A DNA stretch of 64,000 nucleotides from Desulfobacteraceae bacterium UBA2174. Lineage in GTDB: Bacteria; Desulfobacterota; Desulfobacteria; Desulfobacterales; UBA2174. The translations under genes were made by a program, and so were the position numbers. The notes beneath the pieces were generated by a model. That model ran no database searches and was not told where the DNA came from. It worked only from the letters and a program-made list of their open reading frames with translations. Of this stretch, positions 23,949-33,200 are shown piece after piece (the first letter of the stretch is position 1; the number at the start of each line of letters is the position of its first letter). The DNA is taken from contig DCWA01000030.1 of NCBI GenBank assembly GCA_002327445.1, positions 62,001-126,000 of the forward strand, read 5' to 3'.

Positions 23949-26394
23949 GGCCGCCCCCTATGATTTCAGGGTTGAACTCGATTTCAATTTTCTTGCCTTC
24001 CCGGCGCCGTCGAATCCGATAGGCCGATTCGAGTTCGTCAAGGGCCGCCTCAAGCGGTGCCTTTTTTCTCATCCGGTTCGGTGCGGACTTGTGCAGCAGG
24101 CTTATCGGCAAGGCCGCCAGGTGATCAGACTTGCATCGCTGAATCATCCAAGCTTCCAGCGCCATGGCGTCGGCCACGGCTTCGGGTACTGCAATTTGAT
24201 TGAGAAACCGCCGGGCTTCGTACAGGTGCCAGGCAACGATTCGGGCCGCCCGTTGCATCAGATCCGCCCCTATGCTTCCGGCCGGGCCATGCTCGAACAC
24301 ATGGAACAGCGCCGCCAACCGTGCCGCATTGTCGCCGGCCTTGCTCGCAACGTCGCGCGCCTCGGCCATGTCGCCGCCAGGGGCAAGCTCGGCTTCCACG
24401 GTGTCATGAAATTCCACCCAAACGGCCTTGGCTTCCGGGTCCAGGTCCAACACCACAGGGGCCAGGTTGCCCATGTCATCGAACCTTAGGGGGTGATCCA
24501 GCAGATCCGCCAACCGCCGATGGAACCGGGAAAGCGCGGGCCAATGCTCGGGGGCTTCCTGGAACATTCGGCGCCCCTGTGTGCTCTCGGGCTGTGCAAC
24601 GAGAAACCGCGCCAGGAAACCGCTTTCACGGGCAAGCCCTCGGCAGTTTTCAAGCCATTGGCGAACCGTGCCGGGCTGTGCCGCCAGGCAGGCCGAAAGC
24701 CGCGCCGCCCGTACCGTGAAACACTCGGATGTCTTGCGCTCAACGCTCATCGGTTCCGCGTCCCACAAGGAGTTGAGCGTCCCCAGGTTCCGCATAACTG
24801 AATCCTTACCCATCGCATGGCCGCCGAACACGACCCCCGCCTCGGCGCTTTGCAGGCCGCCCACGGGCCACTTGTGCGCCAGGCGCCAGGTCAGGGCTTC
24901 GCTGGTGGCGTCACCGATCAACAGTTGCGGAACCTTTGGCCGCTCGGGCATTCGGGTTTCCAGGTCGGCCAGCTTGGTCTTGAGTTCGACGGTGTCCTTC
25001 CCGCGTTTGGACGCTTCGCGGATCGCCGTTAACAGGCCGTCGCGCTCGGCCTTCCAGGCATCATCAGCCGCCCGCCAGGCTTGGACCACGGGCCGGTGGG
25101 CTTCCTCTTGCTCAAGCTCCCATTGGCGGATTGCCTTCGTAAAAAAACCATCGACGGTAGTTTTCCGTTCGCCAGAATCCGCCAAGGCCAGGAAAAACAG
25201 CCCTATCGGGCCGCTCAGATTGCCAGCCCTTCTACAGTCGGCCAGTCCAGCCCCCACGGTTGAAACCGCCGCCAACGCGCTGCAAGCGGTCAGAGCCACC
25301 GGGCATTGTACGAAGCGGGTCACCTCGGCCACGGCTTCGCCAATGGTTCCGGGCATGGCCTCCAGGGGGTAGGGTTCGGCCTTTTCATTGGGGGCCAACG
25401 GTAGGAACTCGGGCCAATCTTCGGGGGTTGCGGTTGCGGTTTCTGCGGTAGTTGCGGTTGATGCCACGGGTTCGGCCGCCTCGATGATCTGCTTAATCGC
25501 CTCCGGGCCTTGCGTCCGCCGCAGGTCATCGAAGTCTACCTTTTCGCCGGCCTCGGCCGGTGGGATTGCCAGCAAGCCGTTGACGGCCCGGGCCGCATCC
25601 GTCGCAGCCTCAACGCCCGTGTTCGGTTTGCCGGACTTGTTGTCGTTGTCGCCACAAACGATGATCAGCCGTTCTGGATAGCGGCGCCGGGCCATCGAAG
25701 CCACGGCCGCCAGGTTTCCGGCGCTGAAGGCGCAAAGCACAGTGCAGCCGGCCGCCTGGTGAATTGACAGGCCGGTTGAAATGCCTTCGCAGACTGCCAG
25801 CTCATCATTGCCCTTAATTGGGAAATAGCCGCCTCGCATCCGGCCGCCGTGCATGTTGTCTTTTTCTCGCGGTTGCCGGCCGGGCAGGATGCTTTGATAG
25901 CTCATTGGCAGGTTGTCGTCCGGGCTCAGGACGGGGATTACCAGCAGGGGGCCGTCGGCCAGCAGGCCGGGGCAGGGCCTTACCCCCTTCTTGGCCAGGT
26001 AGGAGTTTTCGGCCGTCGCCGGGGGCAAGGTCGCCAGGTATTGCCGGGCCTTTTGCGCGGCAGCTTCCCATATCTCGGCCTGGTGCGCTTCCCGCTCCAT
26101 CCGTTGGCGCTCAATGTCCGCCCGCAGGCGCTCCCGATCAGCCGGCGGTAGCGGCCCGCCGGCCATGCTCCAGGTCTCTGACAGCCCGCTTGCCCAATCG
26201 CCGTATGCCCCGGCCGGTGGGTCCAGATGCAGGACGTACCAGCCGTTTTGGGTTCGGGGGTGGTCCGCGGTCGGGCAGCGATGGATGGTGCCATCCGGGG
26301 CCATGTCCCCAGGTTGAAGGCCGGCCGCCTCGATAGTGTCCCGAAATTCCGAAACCGGGTCCTCTGCCATACATGCCCTCGCCATTGCTTCCAT
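23938..26394 (-). CDS. TOPRIM primase-helicase with DUF3987 domain
   Basis: The 818-aa protein begins with a short zinc-less primase-like region, then a TOPRIM domain (about residues 185-300; ELAVCEGISTGLSIHQAAG and LIIVCGDND) and a DUF3987 ATPase with a Walker-A-like ADSGERKTT near residue 403. This combination is the replication protein of many phages and integrative elements. It probably primes and unwinds the element's own origin. A second TGCGGT cluster (25428-25461) is embedded in the linker. Confidence 0.85.
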   Translation of the reverse strand: MEAMARACMAEDPVSEFRDTIEAAGLQPGDMAPDGTIHRCPTADHPRTQNGWYVLHLDPPAGAYGDWASGLSETWSMAGGPLPPADRERLRADIERQRMEREAHQAEIWEAAAQKARQYLATLPPATAENSYLAKKGVRPCPGLLADGPLLVIPVLSPDDNLPMSYQSILPGRQPREKDNMHGGRMRGGYFPIKGNDELAVCEGISTGLSIHQAAGCTVLCAFSAGNLAAVASMARRRYPERLIIVCGDNDNKSGKPNTGVEAATDAARAVNGLLAIPPAEAGEKVDFDDLRRTQGPEAIKQIIEAAEPVASTATTAETATATPEDWPEFLPLAPNEKAEPYPLEAMPGTIGEAVAEVTRFVQCPVALTACSALAAVSTVGAGLADCRRAGNLSGPIGLFFLALADSGERKTTVDGFFTKAIRQWELEQEEAHRPVVQAWRAADDAWKAERDGLLTAIREASKRGKDTVELKTKLADLETRMPERPKVPQLLIGDATSEALTWRLAHKWPVGGLQSAEAGVVFGGHAMGKDSVMRNLGTLNSLWDAEPMSVERKTSECFTVRAARLSACLAAQPGTVRQWLENCRGLARESGFLARFLVAQPESTQGRRMFQEAPEHWPALSRFHRRLADLLDHPLRFDDMGNLAPVVLDLDPEAKAVWVEFHDTVEAELAPGGDMAEARDVASKAGDNAARLAALFHVFEHGPAGSIGADLMQRAARIVAWHLYEARRFLNQIAVPEAVADAMALEAWMIQRCKSDHLAALPISLLHKSAPNRMRKKAPLEAALDELESAYRIRRRREGKKIEIEFNPEIIGGGHGA
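25428..25461. repeat. Second TGCGGT cluster inside the replication gene
   Basis: Four direct copies of TGCGGT lie within 34 bp in the linker between TOPRIM and DUF3987, encoding an A/T-rich stretch. It matches the larger array at 23804-23911. Confidence 0.5.
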
Positions 26395-26504
26395 TTTACG
26401 CGTTCCTCAGCTTCAATCGTCGTATCAGTGCTTCCACAATTCTCGGCGGAATCAAGTTCCAGCAAGCCCCCATCACCAGGAACCTTTTCGCCATAGATCG
26501 GAAC

Positions 26505-26609
26505 CTATCGGCGGCCGAAGCGCCGCTGAAAAATGTCCTGGATTCCAAGGACGATCATGACAAGCGGGGTGATTAATCCGAAATGCACCATCAGACCGAG
26601 GCGCGTCAT
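26505..26609 (-). CDS. Tiny membrane peptide of the element (34 aa)
   Basis: The frame starts at an ATG overlapping the stop of the AlpA-like gene (ATGA) and encodes a 34-aa peptide with one hydrophobic helix, MVHFGLITPLVMIVLGIQD, followed by a basic end (FQRRFGRR). The coupling and the composition argue for a real gene. A further 32-codon frame (26396-26494) with little support lies between it and the replication gene. Confidence 0.5.
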   Translation of the reverse strand: MTRLGLMVHFGLITPLVMIVLGIQDIFQRRFGRR

Positions 26610-26809
26610 GACTGCGCCCCCTCCAGGAACCGCCGGACGTCCTCGACACGCCACGCCAGCCGACTATTCGGGAGCTTGACCGGGCGTACGCCGAAATAGG
26701 ATCCGGTCCGGCACAGCGCATGCCGGATACTTTTGGCCTGGATGCTGAGTAATTCTGCAAACTGCTTCGTGGTAACAAAGTCGTTCAAACCCTCTAGATC
26801 CTTACGCAT
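26606..26809 (-). CDS. AlpA-like excisionase/regulator (67 aa)
   Basis: The protein is a short helix-turn-helix of the AlpA/excisionase type: VTTKQFAELLSIQAKSIRHA then a wing ending in SRLAWRVEDVRRFLEGAQS. In P4-like elements such proteins activate or direct excision. It lies between the integrase and the replication gene and has the 30-bp palindrome 85 bp upstream of its start. Confidence 0.8.
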   Translation of the reverse strand: MRKDLEGLNDFVTTKQFAELLSIQAKSIRHALCRTGSYFGVRPVKLPNSRLAWRVEDVRRFLEGAQS

Positions 26810-26893
26810 TTTTCTTCCCCTTGATTTTGGTAGTTATAAAGTGTTCGCTATCTGATTCCAGCGTATGGAGGGGCCAAAAATGGTGCAAGGTGG

Positions 26894-26923
26894 TTTTTGC
26901 TAGATACCGGTATCTAGCAAAAA
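26894..26923. promoter_or_regulatory. 30-bp perfect palindrome, candidate operator
   Basis: Each arm is TTTTTGCTAGATACC and its exact complement, with no loop. It lies in the 270-bp gap between integrase and AlpA-like genes. The hairpin is not followed by a T-tract on either strand, so an operator (or an origin/ resolution site) is more likely than a terminator. The surrounding gap holds no gene. Confidence 0.7.
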
Positions 26924-27080
26924 AGTAGTTTCAGGGTGCTTTCGGTTTAATTGAAATTAAGGGTTAAGATGCTGAAATTACATTCGAAGCGGTGGATTGA
27001 TATCTTTTGGTGGGATTTTTGAAAAAAGAGGGTTTGGGGCTTGAAGTGGTCGAAAAACGGCTTTTGGGGTGGCGATGGCC

Positions 27081-28460
27081 CTATTTCACCACGCGCAACG
27101 GCTCCAGTGCTTCATCCTCGCCGGGCTGCGCGATGCCTGCCTGCTCCAAAATCCAACCCTCGATCTTGGAATGCCAGAGCCTCAACAGATCCAGCGGACG
27201 CCGCCGATAGTGTTTTTCGGCCAAAGCCGAAGGCTTGTGACCCATGAGTTGGGCCGATATGCCGGCGGGAACCTCCACCCATTCGGCCAGGGTGCCGAAG
27301 GATCTTCTCAGGCCGTGGATGGTCAACCCCTCGATGCCGGCATCTCGACATGCCGCTGTGTGGAGGCGCCGGGGGTCTTCAAGATGTCCACTTTTCGCGG
27401 CCATGGATCCAAAAACAAAGTCATTTTTTCGCGGCAAGCCATAAAGCAAGGTCGCCAGATAGGGCGTCAACGGGATTGTTCTTTCGCCTTCCACCTTGTC
27501 GTGAATCCGCATTGATCGCCACTGGAAGTCAACGTCATCCCATCTCAGCGCCGCCAGTTCGTTGCGCCGGGCGCCGGTCAACAGCAGGGCTTGCAGATAT
27601 GCCGATGCCACCCGGTTTTGAATCTTCAGCACCTCGGCAAACCATCCCTTGAGCTGCTCGCGTTGGAGGCAGTCGTCGCGGGCTTTGGGCGCCGGTAGGT
27701 GGTCACGCTTGATCCGCCGGCCGCATGCGTCAGGCATCGCGGCGTCCTTGTAATCAGGATGGTCAGCGCACCAATTGAGAAATGAGCGCAGCAGGGCAAA
27801 GGCCAGGCGCGCGCGGGTCGGCCGGGTGGCGGTTTCCTTTTCCAACCATGCCTTGACCGCCTCGGCGTCGATATCGGCCAGCTTCATCCCCATGAAACCG
27901 GACAGTGGCCCCGGCAGGATTTTTGTTCCTCGTGGCCGGCGCTTTGCCTTCCGGCCTCCAGGGTCCACCATGGTGTGGTGGTCGGCCAGGTGCCGGGCGG
28001 ACCATTTTTTTTGATTGGATTCGATGTAGGCCGGCCAGGCGTCCCCGAAGGTAACGGCCTTTCTCAACTCAGCCCGTTTGGCCTCCACACGGGCCTTGGC
28101 CCGGTCCTTTTTTTCCCGTCTGGGGTCGACGCCACGGGCCACCCGGGCGGCATACTCCCGCGCCAGCTCCCGCGCCTTGTCCAGTAGAACAGCACCCACG
28201 GGGCCTATCGTGATGCGGAGTGATCCCTCCTTCAGTTCACCCGTGCCGTCATCCCTTATGCCCGCCAGGCGGTCCTGGAACACAAAGGTTTTGCGTCCCT
28301 TGGATGTGGCGCGCAGGCCAAGGCCGGGGACCATGGCATCCCATAGGATGTCAAATTCCTTATCGGGCGGGCACGTGAAGTCGGCAACCCGTCCGGGCGT
28401 GAAATTTACTCGCTGCTTTGCGGCGGTCCGATTACGATTCTGATTACGATTTTCAGTCAT
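27081..28460 (-). CDS. int: Tyrosine recombinase (integrase)
   Basis: The 459-aa integrase has the catalytic Arg in TGARRNELAALRW near residue 297, the H-x-x-R in IHGLRRSFGT near 380 and the nucleophile Tyr in AEKHYRRR near 415. The N-terminal part is an arm-binding plus core-binding domain of the P4/bacteriophage type. I chose the ATG at 28460, which has a GGGAG site; in-frame starts exist up to 28535. It faces away from the right attachment site, about 200 bp from it. Confidence 0.92.
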   Translation of the reverse strand: MTENRNQNRNRTAAKQRVNFTPGRVADFTCPPDKEFDILWDAMVPGLGLRATSKGRKTFVFQDRLAGIRDDGTGELKEGSLRITIGPVGAVLLDKARELAREYAARVARGVDPRREKKDRAKARVEAKRAELRKAVTFGDAWPAYIESNQKKWSARHLADHHTMVDPGGRKAKRRPRGTKILPGPLSGFMGMKLADIDAEAVKAWLEKETATRPTRARLAFALLRSFLNWCADHPDYKDAAMPDACGRRIKRDHLPAPKARDDCLQREQLKGWFAEVLKIQNRVASAYLQALLLTGARRNELAALRWDDVDFQWRSMRIHDKVEGERTIPLTPYLATLLYGLPRKNDFVFGSMAAKSGHLEDPRRLHTAACRDAGIEGLTIHGLRRSFGTLAEWVEVPAGISAQLMGHKPSALAEKHYRRRPLDLLRLWHSKIEGWILEQAGIAQPGEDEALEPLRVVK

Positions 28461-28528
28461 GGGCGTCTCCCTGTGCATGGATTCGAAAAAATCCGGCGGT
28501 AAAGTCGTAATCAAATCGTAATCAGATT
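28430..28528. repeat. Inverted pair of direct repeats at the integrase start
   Basis: GATTACGATT occurs twice at 28430-28452 inside the first codons of the integrase, and its complement AATCGTAATC appears twice at 28504-28528 upstream. The two blocks are near-perfect inverted copies separated by about 50 bp. They could be integrase arm sites or an autoregulatory operator. Confidence 0.5.
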
Positions 28529-28654
28529 TCGACAATTCATGTCAATATAAATCAATTTGACTTTGTAGATGATAAAGAGGATATGATTGATTTTTCAAGG
28601 TAAAACATCGCAACTGTCAATTTCAATCAATGCCAATAAATCCCTATTCTTGCA

Positions 28655-28718
28655 GACTTCGAATCCGTCGGTCGCACGTTCGAGTCGTGCCGGGCGCGCC
28701 AGTCAAATCAAGGGGTTA
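28655..28718 (+). repeat. attR: 64-bp direct repeat of tRNA-Arg 3' end
   Basis: This copy is identical to 17940-18003 and is not a tRNA gene, as it has no 5' half. Host sequence continues to its right. Confidence 0.95.
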
Positions 28719-28746
28719 GCCGATAGATCGGTTGGCCCCTTTTCGT
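28710..28746 (+). terminator. Original tRNA-Arg terminator, stranded at attR
   Basis: AAGGGG pairs with CCCCTT and the stem continues through wobble pairs to GCCGAT/ATCGGT, followed by TTTTC. Before integration this would have ended the tRNA-Arg transcript. Confidence 0.65.
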
Positions 28747-28921
28747 TTCTTCGATCCTCGTGCACCCGTCATGGTCCCAAATGCGATCAATCCCCTCCCC
28801 CGCAGGATGCCGCAGGCCATCTTGGCCTACTCCTTCCCGGGGAATCCGTTCGAAAGCGGAAAATATCCAGGTCGGCCTCCACACGCACCATCCGTCATCC
28901 CCCGCTTTCACGCCGATACAA

Positions 28922-28985
28922 AATGTAAATATGAATTGATCGAATAACATTTACATTGACTTTTACATTTTGGTCGGTGTATCCG
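28922..28985 (+). promoter_or_regulatory. Candidate damage-inducible promoter of the mutagenesis cassette
   Basis: Three copies of the 8-mer TTTACATT, or its complement AATGTAAA, lie at 28922-28929, 28950-28957 and 28962-28969. TTGACT (28956-28961) and TATCCG (28980-28985) could be -35/-10 with 18-bp spacing. The repeats overlap the -35. LexA-type control is typical for such cassettes, but the regulator is not shown by the sequence. The rest of the 28747-29077 gap holds no gene I can support. Confidence 0.4.
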
Positions 28986-29077
28986 AAGCCAGATCGTCCG
29001 GACCGAGGGGAAGGGTTCATGCCGCAGGTCCAACGCCCCGGACAGGTTCTCGCGCCAAGCGCGCAAAGGTCGTGGAA

Positions 29078-30280
29078 ATGACGGTTGGCGGTCGCAGCAT
29101 CATCCATCTCAATGTGGCGGATTTCGCCGTGGCCGTCGAGCGAAGCATCGAACCGCGGCTGCGCGACCGCCCGGTGATCGTGGCGCCGGCCGGCGCGGCG
29201 CGGGTCATGGTGTACGACATGAGCCAGGAGGCTTTCCTCGCCGGCGTGCAAAAGGGGATGCCGCTGGTCCGGGCCCGGCGCCTCTGCCGGGACGCCGTGG
29301 TGCTCACGCCGCACCTGGACCGCTACGAACGGGCCATGGCATCCCTGTTTCGCCAGGCCCTGCCCTTTTCGCCGCGCATCGAGCCGGGCGAAGCCGACGG
29401 CCACCTGTTCGTGGACGCCACCGGCACCGGCCGGCTGTTCGGTCCCCCGGTGGACGTGGCCTGGCGGTTGCACCGGCAGGTGCGCCGGGATCTGGGCCTC
29501 AACGCCATCTGGTCCGTGGCCCCCAACAAGCTCGTGGCCAAGGTGGCCTCTCGCCTGGTCAAGCCCAGCGGCGAGTACATCGTGGGCACCGGAGAAGAAG
29601 CGCCGTTTCTGGCGCCGCTGCCCTTGGCTCTGTTGCCTGGCCTGGAAGCCGACGACCTGGCCCGGCTTTTCGAGCTGAACCTGCGCCGGGCGGCCCAGGC
29701 GGCGGCCCTGTCGCGCAGCCAAATGGAAGTCCTCTTCGGTCGCCGGGCGGGATTTGTCTACGAAACGGTGCGCGGTATCGACGCCGCGGAGGTACTCTCG
29801 GTCGGGGAAAAACCGCCGGCGGTCGTCCTGGACCACGTCTTTGACGAGGACGCCAATGCCGACGCGGTGCTGGAGGCGGCCCTGTACCGGCTGGTAGAGC
29901 AGGCCGGGACCGATCTGCGCCGTCGCCGCCGGGTCGCCAGGCGCCTGATTCTGCTCCTGGATCATTCCGACGGGCTGCGCCGGATCCGCCAGATGCGCGC
30001 CGATCCGGCCACGGCCAACGATCTGGCGCTTTTCGCCCTGGCCCGGCGAGTGCTGTCCCTGACCTGGACCCGCCGGGTGCGGGTGCGACGTTTGCGCCTG
30101 ATCTGCGACCGGCTCGTGTTTCCCCCGGCCCAGCTCAGCCTCTTTGAACCCGAGCGCGAAGGCGACCGCCGCCGTGAAGCCCTCGTGGACGCCATCGACC
30201 GGATCCGGCAGCGCTTCGGCGACGCGGCGGTGGCGATGGGCCGGACCCTTCGGACGGCCGACGCCTCCGCCCGGCTCTGA
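29078..30280 (+). CDS. imuB: ImuB-like Y-family pseudo-polymerase
   Basis: The 400-aa protein is a Y-family polymerase homologue. The first acidic residue is replaced (HLNVADFAVAVE, where active enzymes have HIDMDAFFASVE), and the second motif reads EADGHLFVDATGTGRLFG without the catalytic DE pair. A clamp-binding motif QLSLF lies near residue 352. These features mark ImuB, a catalytically inactive platform for DnaE2 in mutagenic repair. No imuA gene is nearby. The ATG at 29078 fits the family start; a TTG at 28970 is possible. It is 13 bp upstream of dnaE2. Confidence 0.8.
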   Translation: MTVGGRSIIHLNVADFAVAVERSIEPRLRDRPVIVAPAGAARVMVYDMSQEAFLAGVQKGMPLVRARRLCRDAVVLTPHLDRYERAMASLFRQALPFSPRIEPGEADGHLFVDATGTGRLFGPPVDVAWRLHRQVRRDLGLNAIWSVAPNKLVAKVASRLVKPSGEYIVGTGEEAPFLAPLPLALLPGLEADDLARLFELNLRRAAQAAALSRSQMEVLFGRRAGFVYETVRGIDAAEVLSVGEKPPAVVLDHVFDEDANADAVLEAALYRLVEQAGTDLRRRRRVARRLILLLDHSDGLRRIRQMRADPATANDLALFALARRVLSLTWTRRVRVRRLRLICDRLVFPPAQLSLFEPEREGDRRREALVDAIDRIRQRFGDAAVAMGRTLRTADASARL

Positions 30281-30293
30281 GGATGCATCCGTC

Positions 30294-33200
30294 ATGATCC
30301 CTCTGGTGGTGCGATCCCATTACTCCTTCGGCCGGGGCACGGCCTCGCCGGCGGCCCTGTGCCGGGCCGCGCGGCGGATGAGCTACCGGCGTCTGGCACT
30401 TACCGATACCGACAACCTTTGCGGCCTGTGGCCGTTTCTGTCCGCCTGTGAAGAGGAAGGCCTCACACCCATCGTCGGCGCCGAAGTCACCCAACCGGAT
30501 TCCGCGCCACAACTTCGGGCCGTTTGCTTGGTACAAGACGCGGCCGGCTATGCCAACCTCTGTCGCCTGATCACCCGGCGCCATCTGGACGCAAGTTTCC
30601 ATCTGCCGACAGCCCTGGCCGAACTCGGCGCAGGGCTGACGATCCTCAGCGACGATCCGGCGCTGCTGGTCGCCGTCCACGAGGCCGGCCACACCGCGGC
30701 CGCGATGACCCGACGTCCCCTGCCCGCGACCCAGCCGCTCTGCCGGACCGCCCGGCGCCTGGGGCTTCCCATGGTGGCCGTTCCCGACAGCTTCCTGCTG
30801 ACGCCCCGGGACCGGGATCTGCACCGGCTGCTGCGTGCCATCGACGGCGGTCTGGCTTTTGGCCGGGTACCGAATGCCGACATGGCCCCCGAAGATGCGT
30901 TTCTGGCCCCGTCGACGGAGTACCGGCGCCGGTTCGCCGCCATGCCCCGGACCCTTCACGCCACCGAGTCCCTGGCCGAGGCATTGCCCTTCACCGGACC
31001 GCGGTTCGGCATCGTGCTGCCGCCCTGGCACAGCCCGGACGGCAGACCGGCGGCGGCCTGCCTGCGTGAAGCGGCCTACGCCGGCGCGCGGCGGCGCTAC
31101 GGCGACGACCTGCCCGAGACGGTGGTCGAACGGCTGGAACATGAGTTGGCCGTCATCGACCGTATGGGTTTTCCTCCGTACTTTCTCGTGGTGCGGGACA
31201 TCGTCGCCGCCAGCCCCCGCACCTGCGGCCGCGGTTCGGGGGCCGCCTCCCTGGTGGCCTACTGCCTTTCGATCACCAACGTCTGCCCCATCCGGTACAA
31301 CCTCTACTTCGGCCGCTTCCTCAACCCGGGACGCTCGGATCCGCCGGACATCGATGTGGATTTCGCCTGGGACGAACGCGACCGGGTCATCGCCGGGGTT
31401 CTGGAACAGTGGGGCGTCCACGCGGCCATGGTCAGCAGCCATATCGCCTTCCAGCCGCGCATGGCGGCACGCGAAACGGCCCGGGCCTTCGGGCTCACCG
31501 AAGCCGAGATCGGCCAGGTCACCCGCCGCCTGCCGTGGGCCTTTGGCGCTGCGGAGTTGACCGAGGGCGGCCTGGCCGATGCCCTGGGCCGGCGGCCGGA
31601 GAGCCGGCACCTGGATCTTCCCGCGCCTTGGCCGGCGGTCCTGGATCTGGCCCGGCGGCTCATCGGCATCCCGAGGCACCTGTCGGTGCATCCGGGCGGG
31701 ATGGTGATCACCCCGGCGCCCATCGATCGATACGCGCCCGTCCAGCGGGCGCCCAAGGGAGTGCCGATTCTCCAGTGGGAAAAGGACGGCGTGGAAGCGG
31801 CCGGTCTGGTCAAGATCGATCTGTTGGGCAACCGCAGCCTGGCGGTGATCCGGGATGCCATCGCCGAAGTGCGCGCGGCGGGAATCGCCTTCGATGAAAC
31901 CCATTGGGTGCCGGAGGACGATTTCGATACCCGCGAGGCTCTGGCCCAGGGACGCACCATGGGCTGCTTCTACATCGAAAGCCCCGCTATGCGCCTTTTG
32001 CAGCAGAAGGCGGCGGTGGGCGACTTCGAGCACCTGGTGATCCATTCCTCCATCATCCGGCCGGCGGCCAACGACTGCATCCAAGAATACCTCAAACGCC
32101 TCCACGGCGCGCCGTGGCAACCGATCCATCCAGCCTTGGCCGGGGTCCTGGAGGACACCTTCGGGATCCTGGTCTATCAGGAGGACGTGTCCCTGGCGGC
32201 CATGGCCCTGGCCGGGTTTTCCGACGCCGAGGCCGACCGGCTGCGCAAGGTGATGAGCAAGAAGGACCGGGATCATGCGCTGGCCGACTTTCGCCAGCGG
32301 TTCGCCGCCGGTGCCCGGGCGCGGGGGGTGGACGAGGCGGTGATCACGGCGGTCTGGGACCAGATGATGAGCTTTTCGGGCTACAGTTTCTGCAAACCCC
32401 ACAGCGCCTCGTACGCCCGGGTCTCATTCCAGGCCGCCTATCTCAAGGTCCATCACCCGGCGGCCTTCATGGCGGCGGTGATCGGCAATCAGGGGGGATT
32501 CTATACCACCTTCGCCTATGTCTCCGAGGCCCGGCGACTCGGACTGGCCATCCGGCCGCCGGACGTCAACCGAAGCGAAGTGCGATGGACCGGGCAAGGC
32601 GACGAACTTCGGGTGGGACTGCTCTCGGTGGGCGCCCTCGATGCGGAAACGGGCGAACGGATCATTTCAGGCCGGAGAAAAGGGCCGTATCGCGGCCTGG
32701 AGAATTTCCTGGATCGGGTGCGCCCGGCCGCGGACGAGGCCCGGGCGCTGATCGCCGCCGGCGCCCTGGATACCTTGGCGCCCGGCGCCGGCCGGGCCGC
32801 CTTGTCCTGGGGCCTGTCCCGTTGGCTCCGGCGACAGGCCCAGGGTCCCCGGCCAGGCCGGCTGTTCGATGACGGGGGAGGAGAGGTGTTGCCGGTCCTG
32901 CCGCCCGACGATCCGGTGGACCGGCTGCGCCAGGAGTTTGCCGTGCTCGGATTTCTCTGCGACCGGCACCCCATGGCGCTTTTCGCGCCAGTTCTGGAAG
33001 GTACGCAACGGGTGCCGGCGGCCGAACTGGCCCGCCATGCGGGCCGGTCCGTCTGCGCGGCCGGCTGGCTGATCACCGGCAAGGTGGTGCGCACCCGGCG
33101 CGGCGAGCCGATGGAGTTTCTTACTTTCGAAGACGAGACTGGGACTCTGGAGGCGACCTTCTTCCCGCGGGTCTACGACCGCTTCTGCCACCTGCTGGAG

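Larger units (their letters stand above)
17940..28718. mobile_element. Integrated genetic element in tRNA-Arg, ~10.7 kb (satellite-like or reduced prophage)
   Basis: Two 64-bp copies of the tRNA-Arg 3' end bound the element. A tyrosine recombinase lies beside the right copy. All recognisable genes are on the minus strand: integrase, AlpA-like regulator, tiny membrane peptide, TOPRIM/DUF3987 replication protein, then many small unknown genes, a relic M15-like peptidase, a baseplate-like gene and three further small genes. There is no terminase, portal, capsid or tape-measure gene that I can recognise. Integration, replication and one tail-type protein without particle genes suggests a phage satellite or a decayed prophage. 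Confidence 0.92.

Noticed and set aside
28655..28718. Second tRNA-Arg gene
   Set aside because: Only the 3' half is present; it is the attR copy of the integration core.
30135..32402. 755-codon minus-strand frame across dnaE2
   Set aside because: Antisense shadow; the plus-strand gene has all polymerase motifs.
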